64,000 nucleotides of DNA from Bin16 sp965206315 (GTDB lineage Bacteria; Chloroflexota; Dehalococcoidia; Lucifugimonadales; Australimonadaceae). Below, piece by piece: positions 47,012-56,119 of this stretch (position 1 is the stretch's first letter; every line of letters begins with the position of its first letter). Under the pieces are notes generated by a model. It searched no databases, was not told the origin of the DNA, and was given only the letters and a program-made list of their open reading frames with translations. The stretch spans positions 620,001 to 684,000 of the forward strand of contig OZ242210.1 of assembly GCA_965206315.1 (NCBI GenBank). The letters are read 5' to 3'. The position numbers and the translations under genes were made by a program.

Positions 47012-48364
47012 CTAGGAGAGAATGCGCGGCAGCTTCTGCGGCGTGTACTCCGCAGGCGCCTCGGTGACGAACAACTGCTGCTCGATGCCGTACAACCGGC
47101 AGGCGTTCCCTCCCAGGAACTTCAACTGCGCCGCCTGCGGCACACCGCACCGGTTCATGCGGTCAATGGCCTCCCAGGCATCCATGGCGTCATGGTGCGG
47201 CATGTCCGATGCCCATATCCCCACGTTCTCATACATGTCCCAGAGGCGAAGCACGGGGTCCTCGTCCGCCTCGAAACCGATGAAGCACTGCCGGTTGAAC
47301 ACTTCCTCCGGGTCGCCGATCTTCAGGTTCGCCCGCTCCAGGACGTGTCGATGGAGGTCCAGGAAGCCCTCGGCCTTCTCCAGCACCAGCGGCAGCCAGG
47401 ACGCGTTGGACTCCAGCACTGCCACCCGGAGACCGGGGAACTTCTCCAGCCAGCCCGACATGAGCACGATAGTCAGCCAGTTCATCGCTTCCGCCACGAA
47501 ACTCAGCGGCTCCAGCGAAGGCACGACCGACCCCATGGCCTCCATGATGTTGGGGACGAACTGTCCCGGCGAGTATGCACTGACCTCGGGCTCGAAGGTC
47601 TGAGGGTCCTTTATCCCGGCCCCTTCGTGCACCGCGGCTATCCGCTCGGCCAGCTCCCGACTCATGGTCCCGGGCGCGATGAAGGTGTGCATGCACAGCG
47701 CCAGACCCAGCGATTCGAACTCGTGCCAGAGGCGATCGTACTCGGGGAAGGTCGGGTACTTTCCATTGGACAGGATAGGCCGCACGGCGGCAGCCTTGAA
47801 CCCCATCCCGGCGATGCGCCGCAACTCCTCGATGGCGAAGTCCACGTCCTGCGGGGCGATGATGCCGCAGGGGTAGAGCCGCTGCCTGTTGGCTGAGCAG
47901 TAGTCGTCGACCCAGTCGTTGTAGGCGCGTGCGCAGATGCGGGCGGCCTCCGCGTTCTTCACCAGCGGCATCTGGATCATGGGCGCCGACGGGAAGACCA
48001 TCACTTGGTCGATACCGCAGGCGTCCATCTCCCGCAGCCGGGCGTAGGGGTCCCTCGTGATGGCGTTCCGCCCTACCCGCTCGTCCCACTCCGGGTCTTC
48101 GGGGCTGACGGCGCCGATGTCGCTCTTCGTGATCGTGGGGTTCCAGACCTCGGCTGCGTAGGAGAAGGTTCGCGGGTCAAGGAACGACTTCCTGCCGTTC
48201 AGGACACGGATGCCCCGATCGTTGTCGACGTAGAGGTGCGACTTGGCGAACTCCCGCTGATGGGACGGGATGTACTTCTCCCACACGTCGGGGGGCTCGA
48301 AGATGTGACTGTCGCAGTCGAACACAGGAAAGTCCTTGGTCCGTCCCTGTCTGTTGTAGGGCAT
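47012..48364 (-). CDS. Amidohydrolase-2 family protein (decarboxylase/hydrolase type), A
   Basis: This 450-residue protein is of the Amidohydro_2 type (TIM barrel). The N-terminal metal segment reads FDCDSHIFEPPDVW, with D-x-H rather than the strict HxH. It also has CMHTFIAPGT and the C-terminal WASDMPHHDA Asp. Relatives are ACMSD and gamma-resorcylate or 5-carboxyvanillate decarboxylases. Its start ATG 48364 has GGAGGG. It is 34 nt from the paralogue at 48399; in transcription order that paralogue comes first. Confidence 0.83.
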   Translation of the reverse strand: MPYNRQGRTKDFPVFDCDSHIFEPPDVWEKYIPSHQREFAKSHLYVDNDRGIRVLNGRKSFLDPRTFSYAAEVWNPTITKSDIGAVSPEDPEWDERVGRNAITRDPYARLREMDACGIDQVMVFPSAPMIQMPLVKNAEAARICARAYNDWVDDYCSANRQRLYPCGIIAPQDVDFAIEELRRIAGMGFKAAAVRPILSNGKYPTFPEYDRLWHEFESLGLALCMHTFIAPGTMSRELAERIAAVHEGAGIKDPQTFEPEVSAYSPGQFVPNIMEAMGSVVPSLEPLSFVAEAMNWLTIVLMSGWLEKFPGLRVAVLESNASWLPLVLEKAEGFLDLHRHVLERANLKIGDPEEVFNRQCFIGFEADEDPVLRLWDMYENVGIWASDMPHHDAMDAWEAIDRMNRCGVPQAAQLKFLGGNACRLYGIEQQLFVTEAPAEYTPQKLPRILS

Positions 48365-48398
48365 GACTCCCTCCTCTACCGGGAGTGTGGGCTGCAGG

Positions 48399-49571
48399 TC
48401 ACTGGCTGGCTACCGGCTCCTTGATGCCATACAGCTCGGCGCAGTTGTCCCAGAGGATCCTCCGCTTGTCTTCGTCGCTGATACCCAGCTTCTCCTCGTT
48501 GCCGCCGGCGCCCAATCGGAGGAAGCGGTCGACCGCGTGAGGGTACTTGGAGTCCCCGTGCGGGTAGTCGGTAGAGAAGACGAGGTTCCGGTTCGGCATC
48601 CAGTCGATAGCGTACTTCACGGGCTCCTCGTCGGCCTCGACCGAGGCATAGCCCTGTCGCTTGAAGTACTCGCTCGGGGCCATCTTGAGCTCCGGCGCCC
48701 AGACATCCCCCATCTGCTCCCAGTGCTCATCGAGCCGCCAGAGGAAGAAGGGCAGCCAGCTGCAGTTCCCTTCCAGGAACGCCACCTTGAGGTTCGGGTG
48801 CCGCTCGAAGATACCCGCGCCGGCGAAGCTGGCCACACACAGCATTTGCTCCACCGGGTGACAGAAGGTGTGGCGCAGCATGAAGTTCTGGCCGAACTGC
48901 CAGCCCACCTCCGGCAGACCCGTGAAGATGGCCTCGTGGAAGCCGAGCGGCACGCCGAGCTCCTCCAGCGTGTCCCAGAGGGGTTCGTAGTACGGGTCGT
49001 GCCAGGGACGGTTGTTGACCATGTTTGGCCTGAGGAAAACGGAGCGGAACCCCAGCTCCTTGACGGCCCGCCGCGTCTCGGCGACGGCGTCGTCTATGTT
49101 GAAGACGGAGATCATGCCCGCCCCCAGGAGCCGCTGAGGATCCGCCTTGCAGAAATCGAAGAGCCAGTCGTTGTAGGCCCGTGCTACGGCTGCCGCAAGA
49201 GACGGGTCCATGTCCGGCTCACCCAGGGCATGCAGACCGCGGCTGGGGTAGATGACCGCTACGTCGATGCCCTCGATGTCCATCGCCTCCAGCTGCACCT
49301 CGTTGCTGTAGCCCCGGTCGGCGTGGGGGCGGTAGCGTTCCTCGACCTTCTCGGCGTTCCGGCCGGCGGGGCGGCCTGTGGGCATCGCCCGGAGAGGGTC
49401 CCTTCCCCAGAGGCGTCCGTCCGGGTGGATGAGGTTGAGGTCGGAGGCGCTGTTCGCAGTGCCGATCGGGGCAACGCCTTTGAAACCGGGGTCGATGTAC
49501 CGCTGCCAGAGGTCCACCGGCTCGATGATGTGCATGTCGCTATCGATAACCTTGAAGCCGTTCTTCGCCAT
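48399..49571 (-). CDS. Amidohydrolase-2 family protein, B
   Basis: This is a 390-residue paralogue of the 47012 gene. The metal motifs are IDSDMHIIEPVDLW and FSTDYPHGDSKYPHA near the C-terminus, with LGFHEAIF in the middle. The ATG at 49571 follows GGAGG at 6 nt; an open frame to 49604 is not needed. Co-transcribed with 47012 downstream. Function as a decarboxylase of an aromatic or dienoic acid is plausible but not shown. Confidence 0.83.
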   Translation of the reverse strand: MAKNGFKVIDSDMHIIEPVDLWQRYIDPGFKGVAPIGTANSASDLNLIHPDGRLWGRDPLRAMPTGRPAGRNAEKVEERYRPHADRGYSNEVQLEAMDIEGIDVAVIYPSRGLHALGEPDMDPSLAAAVARAYNDWLFDFCKADPQRLLGAGMISVFNIDDAVAETRRAVKELGFRSVFLRPNMVNNRPWHDPYYEPLWDTLEELGVPLGFHEAIFTGLPEVGWQFGQNFMLRHTFCHPVEQMLCVASFAGAGIFERHPNLKVAFLEGNCSWLPFFLWRLDEHWEQMGDVWAPELKMAPSEYFKRQGYASVEADEEPVKYAIDWMPNRNLVFSTDYPHGDSKYPHAVDRFLRLGAGGNEEKLGISDEDKRRILWDNCAELYGIKEPVASQ

Positions 49572-49679
49572 CTCGCGCCTCCGCATCTGCCGACCACTGC
49601 ACACTAGGAACCTTCGAACCGGGTGTCAAGGAACGGCACCCGGTCGCGGCGTACGAGTCCTGTGAGCCTCTCCGGCGGC

Positions 49680-50429
49680 CTATACCGCTGCTGCCACCGC
49701 GCCGACCCGGGGCATCGTCAGCAGCCGCCCCAGACCTTCGATGGGGTCGTCGATGCCCGAGAGTGAGAGGGTGCGCCAGAGTGTCACGGTATGCGAGGTG
49801 ACCACAGGCTTGCCGATGGCCTCCTCCAAGTCCTGCGCCACGGCGATAGCGTCGAGGTTCATGCAGCTTACGAACAGACCGTCGGCGGAAGGGTCCCAGT
49901 GGGCCATGCTGAAGTCGTAGATCTCCTGGGGCTGCGTCGTGCTGAACTCCTTGCTGGTGGACTTGCCCATGCCCTTCATCTTGAAGGCGTCGATGCCCGC
50001 CTCCGCGAGATACTGCCGCTCCGACTCGTGGTGGTCGTCCTGGTAGGGGCTGGTGACGACGATGCGCTCCAGACCCAGCGTCTTGAGCGCTTCGACGGCG
50101 GCCAGCATGGTGGAGGTGGTGGGGATGCCGTACCGCTGCTCGACCTGACGGCAGAAGTCGATGTCGCCCCGCAGGCCGCGCAGCGCTCCACTCACCGTGC
50201 AGCAGTACCCCAGCGAGGTAACGCGAGCGGTGGACAGTTCTTCCACGGCGCGCCAGGACTGCTTCTCCATCTCGATGAGGGCTGCCATGCCTCCGCCCGC
50301 GTTCAGCATGCGCGTCACGTGGAAGGTGACGCCCTTCGGGGCGAGATACGGGAACCGGGACTCGGTGATGAGCTGCCCGCTGGTGGTGATGAGGCCGATA
50401 CGCGCGCGCCAGTTGATGGGTTCAAGCAT
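49680..50429 (-). CDS. Asp/Glu racemase superfamily, maleate-isomerase/arylmalonate-decarboxylase type
   Basis: This 249-residue protein has the fold of maleate cis-trans isomerase and arylmalonate decarboxylase. The two Cys regions are SLGYCCTVSGAL (about residue 75) and FVSCMNLDAI (about residue 190), and SPYQDDHHE is conserved. Both cysteines are present, which fits isomerase or racemase activity rather than decarboxylase. The ATG at 50429 has GAGGAG. A maleate-to-fumarate step would fit aromatic ring degradation. Confidence 0.78.
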   Translation of the reverse strand: MLEPINWRARIGLITTSGQLITESRFPYLAPKGVTFHVTRMLNAGGGMAALIEMEKQSWRAVEELSTARVTSLGYCCTVSGALRGLRGDIDFCRQVEQRYGIPTTSTMLAAVEALKTLGLERIVVTSPYQDDHHESERQYLAEAGIDAFKMKGMGKSTSKEFSTTQPQEIYDFSMAHWDPSADGLFVSCMNLDAIAVAQDLEEAIGKPVVTSHTVTLWRTLSLSGIDDPIEGLGRLLTMPRVGAVAAAV

Positions 50430-50548
50430 GGTGATGCTCCTCTCTGAATCCCAACACGTCTCTGCTCGCCGTAGACTGTCTGCTGATGGGAATATAGCGT
50501 CCAGACTTCAGGAACGATAGCGTACTTCCCCACCCCCACGGAGTAAGT

Positions 50549-51469
50549 GTGGCGCGTATGCGTACGGTCATAGTCGATACCGACCCCGGCGCCGATGATG
50601 CCCTCGCGCTCATGATGGCGCTGAACTCGCCCGACCTGCAGGTCGAGGGCATCACCACGGTCGGCGGGAACGCCAGTCTGTCGGATACGACCGACAACGC
50701 GCTCAGGCTGGTCGAATACCTCGATGAACAGCAGAGCGCCATACCCGTAGCGGTGGGCGCCGACCGGCCAGTGCACGGCTCGTTCACCCATGCGTACCAC
50801 GTCCACGGCGCAGGGGGGCTTGGCGTCCGCCTGCCTGCCCCGACGCTGAGGCCGCATGGGATGAGCGCGGTCGAGTTCATACGCGATCGCGCCGCGAAGT
50901 CTGCCGAGCCGCTGACCGTCATCGCGCTCGGCCCGCTCACCAACGTTGCCGCCGCGCTGGAGAGTCGCCCGGGCCTCGTGGACACGCTCGCAGAGATAGT
51001 CGTCATGGGTGGAGCGTTCGAGGTTCCGGGGAACATCACACCCCACGCCGAGTTCAACATCCACGAAGACCCCTGGGCCGCCAACGCCGTCTTCGTTTCG
51101 GGAGTGCCCGTGACGCTCGTCGGTCTCGACGTGACGCGCCGGACGTCCATGCACCGCCGCGACGGCCCGCAGTGGTTCGCGGGAACGTCCAGGTCTGCCT
51201 CGCTGGGCAACCGCATCCTGGCGGACCGGTTCCGGGAACGGGCCGACCTGCAGGAGTTCTACATGCACGACCCGCTGGCCGTGGGGGCCGCGATCGACCC
51301 GGACATTCTGACGTGCCGCCCCGCGCAGGTGTCCGTCGCGACGGACGGGGAGGAACGGGGCCGTACCATCGCGAGATACGGAGGCGGGACAGTGAAGGTG
51401 GCGGTCGGAGTGGACGTCCCACGAGCCGTGGAGATGGTGCGGAGCCTCGTTGCCGGGGGCCGGGTATAG
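50549..51469 (+). CDS. Inosine-uridine preferring nucleoside hydrolase family
   Basis: This 306-residue enzyme carries the Ca-binding loop VDTDPGADDALALMMAL, a hallmark of nucleoside hydrolases, and the further Asp of HEDPWAANAVF (about residue 173). It cleaves ribonucleosides to base and ribose in known members. GTG 50549 has GGAG at 5 nt; ATG 50558 is an alternative. It heads a plus-strand group with LigB. Confidence 0.87.
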   Translation: MARMRTVIVDTDPGADDALALMMALNSPDLQVEGITTVGGNASLSDTTDNALRLVEYLDEQQSAIPVAVGADRPVHGSFTHAYHVHGAGGLGVRLPAPTLRPHGMSAVEFIRDRAAKSAEPLTVIALGPLTNVAAALESRPGLVDTLAEIVVMGGAFEVPGNITPHAEFNIHEDPWAANAVFVSGVPVTLVGLDVTRRTSMHRRDGPQWFAGTSRSASLGNRILADRFRERADLQEFYMHDPLAVGAAIDPDILTCRPAQVSVATDGEERGRTIARYGGGTVKVAVGVDVPRAVEMVRSLVAGGRV

Positions 51470-51541
51470 CGGAGGCTTCAGGACTGTCGCGGCTGCGCGG
51501 GCTACAATGGCGCCGGTCCGGCTCAGGCGAGAGGAGGAGCA

Positions 51542-52444
51542 ATGGCAACCATCGTAGGCAGGTTCGGTATGTCGCATGGCCCTCAGCTCTACGTGCCTCC
51601 CGAGCTGTGGCCCAACATCCTCCGTCGTGACGACATGGGCGCCGAGAAACCGGGTATGCGCGAGCAGACCTCGGAGGCCATGATGCAGCGCCGTTACGAC
51701 GCGTGCCTCAGGGCGATGGACACCGTACGAGCGAGGATCGACAAGGCCGCCCCGGACACTATCGTGCTCATCGGGGACGACCAGCGCGAGAACCTGCTGG
51801 CGGACAACACGCCGCCGTTCCTCGTGTACATCGGCGATGAGGCGGACGCGAGTACCCGGGTCTCGCACTACCACCTCGGTGACGAGTTCACCGACACCAT
51901 CACGAGGTACCGGGTCGACGTCCCGCTCGCCAGGTGGACCATCGACTCGCTGCTCGACTCCGGGTTCGACCCTGCATGGTCGACCGCCACCCGGCACGAA
52001 CAGGGGCTCGGCCACGCGTTCGGCCGCCCGCTTCACACGACGAACGACGACGCCCGCTACCGGATCGTTCCGGTGATGGTGAACACGTACTACCCGCCCA
52101 CGAGTTCTCCCAGGCGGTGCGTTGACTTCGGGCGCGCCCTCGCCAGGGCCATCGAGTCTTTCGACGAGTCCCGGCGCGTCGTGGTCGTCGCGTCCGGCGG
52201 GCTCTCCCACATGATGATCGATGAGCAGATCGACCGGGAGTACCTCGAAGCGGTCGAAGCGCACGACCTCGACTACATGGCGGCGATGGACCCCGACGTG
52301 CTGGTCGGCGGAACGTCCGAGATCAGGAACTGGATCATCGCCGCCGCAACGAGCGACACCGCGGGACGGGTCATCGACTACCAGCCCTGCTACCGGAACC
52401 TCGCCGGCGTCGGCTGCGCGATGGCCTTCGCCGAGTGGGAGTGA
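51542..52444 (+). CDS. Class III extradiol dioxygenase, LigB-like catalytic subunit
   Basis: This 300-residue LigB-superfamily protein has an iron-site His in FGMSHGPQL (about residue 12), LIGDDQREN in the middle and VVVASGGLSHMMID at the C-terminal half. Such enzymes cleave protocatechuate-type rings between C4 and C5. The N-terminus VGRFGMSHGPQLYVPPELW is close to the LigB type. The ATG follows GAGGAGG. No LigA-type small subunit is next to it. It precedes the ring-hydroxylating genes. Confidence 0.83.
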   Translation: MATIVGRFGMSHGPQLYVPPELWPNILRRDDMGAEKPGMREQTSEAMMQRRYDACLRAMDTVRARIDKAAPDTIVLIGDDQRENLLADNTPPFLVYIGDEADASTRVSHYHLGDEFTDTITRYRVDVPLARWTIDSLLDSGFDPAWSTATRHEQGLGHAFGRPLHTTNDDARYRIVPVMVNTYYPPTSSPRRCVDFGRALARAIESFDESRRVVVVASGGLSHMMIDEQIDREYLEAVEAHDLDYMAAMDPDVLVGGTSEIRNWIIAAATSDTAGRVIDYQPCYRNLAGVGCAMAFAEWE

Positions 52445-52494
52445 CCGCTGAACCGCCATCCCGGCTCACGCCGCTCGCCCCCTCCGGCCGCTCA

Positions 52495-52523
52495 TTGACA
52501 GCCGGTAGGCCTGGTGGTTAAGT
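52495..52523 (+). promoter_or_regulatory. Promoter P1 of the ring-hydroxylating dioxygenase operon (repeated element)
   Basis: TTGACA, a 17-nt spacer and TTAAGT. The element CCGCTCATTGACAGCCGG...GGTGGTTAAGTGCCG recurs almost identically at 54941-54980 before the amidohydrolase operon. The conservation outside the two hexamers suggests a shared regulator site. Confidence 0.75.
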
Positions 52524-52601
52524 GCCGCTATCAGGACATCTGCGATTACTCCTCTGGGCACCCTTCCCGCGCCACGCAGAAGTAGAGGAGGAAGAAGCGC
52601 C

Positions 52602-54002
52602 ATGGCGAATCTCATCACGGCACGTGGGGACCGGTCTCTTCGATCGCTCATCGACACCGAAGGCGGCACGGTGAGCCGGGAGTTATACGTCAACGAGGAC
52701 ATCTTCGAGCAGGAGCAGGAGCAGATATTCAACCGGTGCTGGCTGTTCCTGGGCCATGAGAGCCAGGTGCCGAACCCGGGCGACTTCATCGTGACGCGGA
52801 TGGGCACGGAGGAAGTGCTGGTGGTGCGTGGCCGCAAGGACAACCAGATACGCGCCTTCCTCAACTCATGCGCTCACCGGGGAATGAAGGTCTGCCGTTA
52901 CGACCAGGGCAACGCTCTCGTCTTCACCTGCCCGTTCCACGCCTGGACGTACGATTGCACCGGCGCTCTGGTGGGAGCGGCTTACCAGTACGCCCCCTAC
53001 GCCTACGACGGCGGCCTCGACAGAGAGCAGTGGGGGCTGACGCCGGTGGCGCAGTTCAAGAACTACTACGGGTCGCTGTGGGCGACATGGGACCCGAAGG
53101 CACCGTCATTCGAGGACTACGTGGGGCCCTTCGCCGACGGGATACGGTACGACTGCGAGGCAAGCGATGGAACGGACGCAGGCATAGAAGTCTTCACGCC
53201 GTTCCAGAAGTGGCGCCTGCCGACGAACTGGAAGGTGCCCGCTTTCTCATCGTCGACGGACCTGACGCACGCTGCGATGACACACCGCTCCGTGAACGCG
53301 GCCGCCATCGGCCCCGACCGCGGGACCATGTCGGGCGGCGACCGCGGCAAGCGGCGTGCGTCCTTCCCCGCCGACCGGTACGCAGTGGGCGACCACAACC
53401 TCGGTCACGGGGGCAACTGGAGCGACTACAGGCAGCCGGGCGTGCCGGAATACGTGGACACCTGGCTCGAGGCCGGCGTCGACGATTACTTCCGCGAGGC
53501 CCACGAGCGCAAGGCGAAGAAGTACGCAGGCCGGATACTGCCCCCGCACGGCCACGAGGGCGGACACTTCTGCGTGTTCCCCAACTTCATCATGGACAGC
53601 TGGCGGTGGCGCTGGTGGCACCCTCACACCGTGGGAGTGGTCGAGCGGTGGAGCCTGTTCGGCGTCGACAGGGAAGCGCCCAAGCACGTCAAGGACGCAG
53701 TCCGTCACTACGTGATGCGGTACAACGGACCGACCGGCGCGACCGAGTCCGACGACATGGAGAACTGGAACTACGTCTTCTCCGCCAGCCAGGGCGCAAG
53801 GGCGCGCAAGCGGAACTACTACTTCGCCAACGGGCTGGGCCGCGGGTTCGAGACCGACAAGTACCCTGGCGTCGTCTTCAACGGATCGCACACCGAAGAG
53901 GCGCACCGCGCCCGCTTCAGCAGGTGGCTCGCGTTCATGGAGGCGTCGAGCTGGGACGACCTCTACCCGGTGAACAGGGCGAAGTCGCACCGCATCTGGT
54001 AG
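52602..54002 (+). CDS. Aromatic ring-hydroxylating dioxygenase, alpha subunit
   Basis: This 466-residue alpha subunit has Rieske ligands C90-x-H92 and C110-x2-H113 (CAHRG and CPFHAW), and the mononuclear iron motif STDLTHAAMTHRS (D-x2-H-x4-H) near residue 225. It adds O2 to an aromatic ring with a beta subunit and an electron-transfer partner. AGGAGG precedes the ATG. The beta subunit follows by 51 nt. No ferredoxin or reductase is in the window. Confidence 0.9.
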   Translation: MANLITARGDRSLRSLIDTEGGTVSRELYVNEDIFEQEQEQIFNRCWLFLGHESQVPNPGDFIVTRMGTEEVLVVRGRKDNQIRAFLNSCAHRGMKVCRYDQGNALVFTCPFHAWTYDCTGALVGAAYQYAPYAYDGGLDREQWGLTPVAQFKNYYGSLWATWDPKAPSFEDYVGPFADGIRYDCEASDGTDAGIEVFTPFQKWRLPTNWKVPAFSSSTDLTHAAMTHRSVNAAAIGPDRGTMSGGDRGKRRASFPADRYAVGDHNLGHGGNWSDYRQPGVPEYVDTWLEAGVDDYFREAHERKAKKYAGRILPPHGHEGGHFCVFPNFIMDSWRWRWWHPHTVGVVERWSLFGVDREAPKHVKDAVRHYVMRYNGPTGATESDDMENWNYVFSASQGARARKRNYYFANGLGRGFETDKYPGVVFNGSHTEEAHRARFSRWLAFMEASSWDDLYPVNRAKSHRIW

Positions 54003-54053
54003 GGACTGCGGCGCCTGCAGTCGAAGAGCAGAGGACACGAAGGGAGTCCAGGA

Positions 54054-54599
54054 ATGACGCAACGCGCCAACGCGAATCTGGAAGCGATGGACCGGATCGT
54101 CCTGCTGAAGGACATCGAGCAATTCCTCTACTGGGAGGCGCTGCTCCTGGACGAGCGCAGGCTCACGGAATGGCTCGACCTGCTCGCAGAGGACATCCAC
54201 TACTGGATGCCCATCCGCAGAAACATCAAGTTCGGCGACTGGGACCTGGAGTACAGCGACCCCGAGTCGGAGATCTCCTACTTCGACGAGGGCAAGGACA
54301 TCCTGACCGGCAGGGTCCGGCAGATCAACACCGGCGTGCACTGGGCGGAGGAGCCGGTCTCACGCTTCGAACACCTCATCTCCAACATCCTCCTGCTGGA
54401 GGTGAACGGCGACGAGGTGAGGGTGAGCAGCAAGTTCTTCTGCTACCAGAACCGCCTGCAGGACGAGGTGAACCTGTTCGTCGGTAGGCGGTACGACACG
54501 CTCCGGCGCGACCCCGACACAGCCTTCAAGATCGCCAAGCGCGACATCATCCTGGACCAGAACGTGCTCCTCCCGAAGGTGGTCAATACGTTCTTCTAG
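54054..54599 (+). CDS. Aromatic ring-hydroxylating dioxygenase, beta subunit
   Basis: This 181-residue SnoaL-like beta subunit is identified by ILLKDIEQFLYWEALLLDERRLTEWLDLLAEDIHYWMPIRRN at its start (first strand and helices) and VGRRYDTLRRD near the C-terminus. It holds the alpha trimer together. Its position directly after the alpha gene confirms the pairing. Confidence 0.92.
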   Translation: MTQRANANLEAMDRIVLLKDIEQFLYWEALLLDERRLTEWLDLLAEDIHYWMPIRRNIKFGDWDLEYSDPESEISYFDEGKDILTGRVRQINTGVHWAEEPVSRFEHLISNILLLEVNGDEVRVSSKFFCYQNRLQDEVNLFVGRRYDTLRRDPDTAFKIAKRDIILDQNVLLPKVVNTFF

Positions 54600-54611
54600 A
54601 AGAGCGTGCAG

Positions 54612-54935
54612 ATGCGCATCGAGTGGCGATACCGGGACGACGAAGACGCCCTCCTCACCGTCGACGAGGAGGGCGCCACGGCGCTGGAGGTCTGGGAGTT
54701 CGACAGCGCGCTGCTGTCCGATTTCCTCAACCTGATGACCGGTCTCGACACGCACCGCAGGGAGAGTATCGTCGACAACAGCCAGAGAGACCCCCGGGAG
54801 TGGGGGAGGCTCGTGATCGCGCGGTCGGATGACGGCGACGTGCTCAGGATCGACCCCGAGCTCTACTGGGACCGCGTCGCTCACTGGTTCCGCACGCAGG
54901 GCGGCGACCCCAATCCGTGGCAACGGAGAGCGTAG
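54612..54935 (+). CDS. Unknown small protein in the ring-hydroxylating operon
   Basis: I do not recognise this 107-residue acidic protein (an in-frame GTG at 54606 would add two residues). It has no signal peptide or membrane helix, and no Cys residues, which excludes a small ferredoxin. It begins 12 nt after the beta subunit, with no clear ribosome site, and ends before promoter P2, so it belongs to the alpha/beta operon. A role in assembly is possible. Confidence 0.6.
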   Translation: MRIEWRYRDDEDALLTVDEEGATALEVWEFDSALLSDFLNLMTGLDTHRRESIVDNSQRDPREWGRLVIARSDDGDVLRIDPELYWDRVAHWFRTQGGDPNPWQRRA

Positions 54936-54947
54936 GTCTGCCGCTCG

Positions 54948-54976
54948 TTGACAGCCGGATAACGCGGTGGTTAAGT
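54948..54976 (+). promoter_or_regulatory. Promoter P2 of the amidohydrolase/deacylase operon (repeated element)
   Basis: TTGACA, 17-nt spacer, TTAAGT, closely matching P1 at 52495. It drives the 55056 and 56120 genes. Confidence 0.75.
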
Positions 54977-55055
54977 GCCGGCAAGCGAACCCTCCAGGCC
55001 ACGCTCCTTCCACAGAATGCCTGGAGGCATGCACACGCGGGGAAGAGGAGCGGCC

Positions 55056-56108
55056 ATGACCACTACGATCGCGAGTACAGGTACGGAAGGGGCCGTCGAC
55101 GAACTGCTGATCTCCTCCGACTCCCACGTTATGGAGCCGGGCGACCTGTGGGCGACGCGCCTGCCCAAGGGGCTGCGCGACCAGGCGCCGACATTCCCTA
55201 ACACGGTCTCCGACCAGGCCAAACCTGGCGGCTGGGACCCGAGCGAACGGCTGAAGGAGATGGCCGTCGACGGCGTCAGCCTGGAAGTGCTCTACGCGAC
55301 GCGCGGCATGACGCTCTTCCGCATCGAGGACGTGCCGCTGCAGGAGGCGTGCGTCCGCGCCTTCAACGACTGGCTGATCGAGTACTGCGCCGTGAGCCCC
55401 GACCGCCTGTTCGGGATCGGCCTCATCTCGCTGTATGACGTCGACCATGCCGTGGCCGAACTGGAGCGCTGCCGGAACGCGGGGCTGCGCGGGGCCATGA
55501 TCTGGCAGAACCCTCCCGAGGACCTGCCGTTCTCGTCGGACCGTTACGACCCCTTCTGGGCCGCCGCGCAGGACCTGCAGATGCCCGTGAGCCTCCATAT
55601 CCTCACGGGGCACGGCTACATGCAGCGCCGCCAGGGCGGTACGGAACACTACCGCGCCAGCGTCAACCTCAAGATCGGGGAGGTGATGAACAGCCTCTTC
55701 GACATCATCTTCTACAAGGCGCTGGACCGGTTCCCCAACCTCAAGATCGTGCTCGTGGAGAACGAGATCGGCTGGATCCCGTTCACGCTGCAGCAGTGGG
55801 GCTACTACCTGGGCAGACACCGTCACCACGAGCCGGGCCCTGCGCCGGACAAGATGCCGGACGAGTACCTCGCCGACCAGATCTACGCGACGTTCTTCAA
55901 CGACGCCATCGGCACGCGCTACCTGTCAAGCTGGGGAGCGGACGCCTGCATGTGGTCCAACGACTACCCGCACGCAAACTCCACCTGGCCGAACTCGCGC
56001 AAGGTGATCGCCGAACACCTCGGACACCTGGACGCCGAAACGCGCACGAAGGTTCTCAGCACCAACGTCTGCCGTCTGTACGACATACCTGTCCCGGAAG
56101 CGCTCTGA
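55056..56108 (+). CDS. Amidohydrolase-2 family protein, C
   Basis: This 350-residue TIM-barrel protein has LISSDSHVMEPGDLW at the N-terminus, SLHILTGHGY in the middle (metal His) and MWSNDYPHANSTWPNS (Asp) near the end. It belongs to the Amidohydro_2 group with the 47012 and 48399 proteins but is more distant. The ATG 55056 follows GGAAGAGGAG, closer than the in-frame ATG at 54975, which lies inside P2. It is followed by the deacylase after 11 nt. Confidence 0.85.
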   Translation: MTTTIASTGTEGAVDELLISSDSHVMEPGDLWATRLPKGLRDQAPTFPNTVSDQAKPGGWDPSERLKEMAVDGVSLEVLYATRGMTLFRIEDVPLQEACVRAFNDWLIEYCAVSPDRLFGIGLISLYDVDHAVAELERCRNAGLRGAMIWQNPPEDLPFSSDRYDPFWAAAQDLQMPVSLHILTGHGYMQRRQGGTEHYRASVNLKIGEVMNSLFDIIFYKALDRFPNLKIVLVENEIGWIPFTLQQWGYYLGRHRHHEPGPAPDKMPDEYLADQIYATFFNDAIGTRYLSSWGADACMWSNDYPHANSTWPNSRKVIAEHLGHLDAETRTKVLSTNVCRLYDIPVPEAL

Positions 56109-56119
56109 GGAGGACGACG

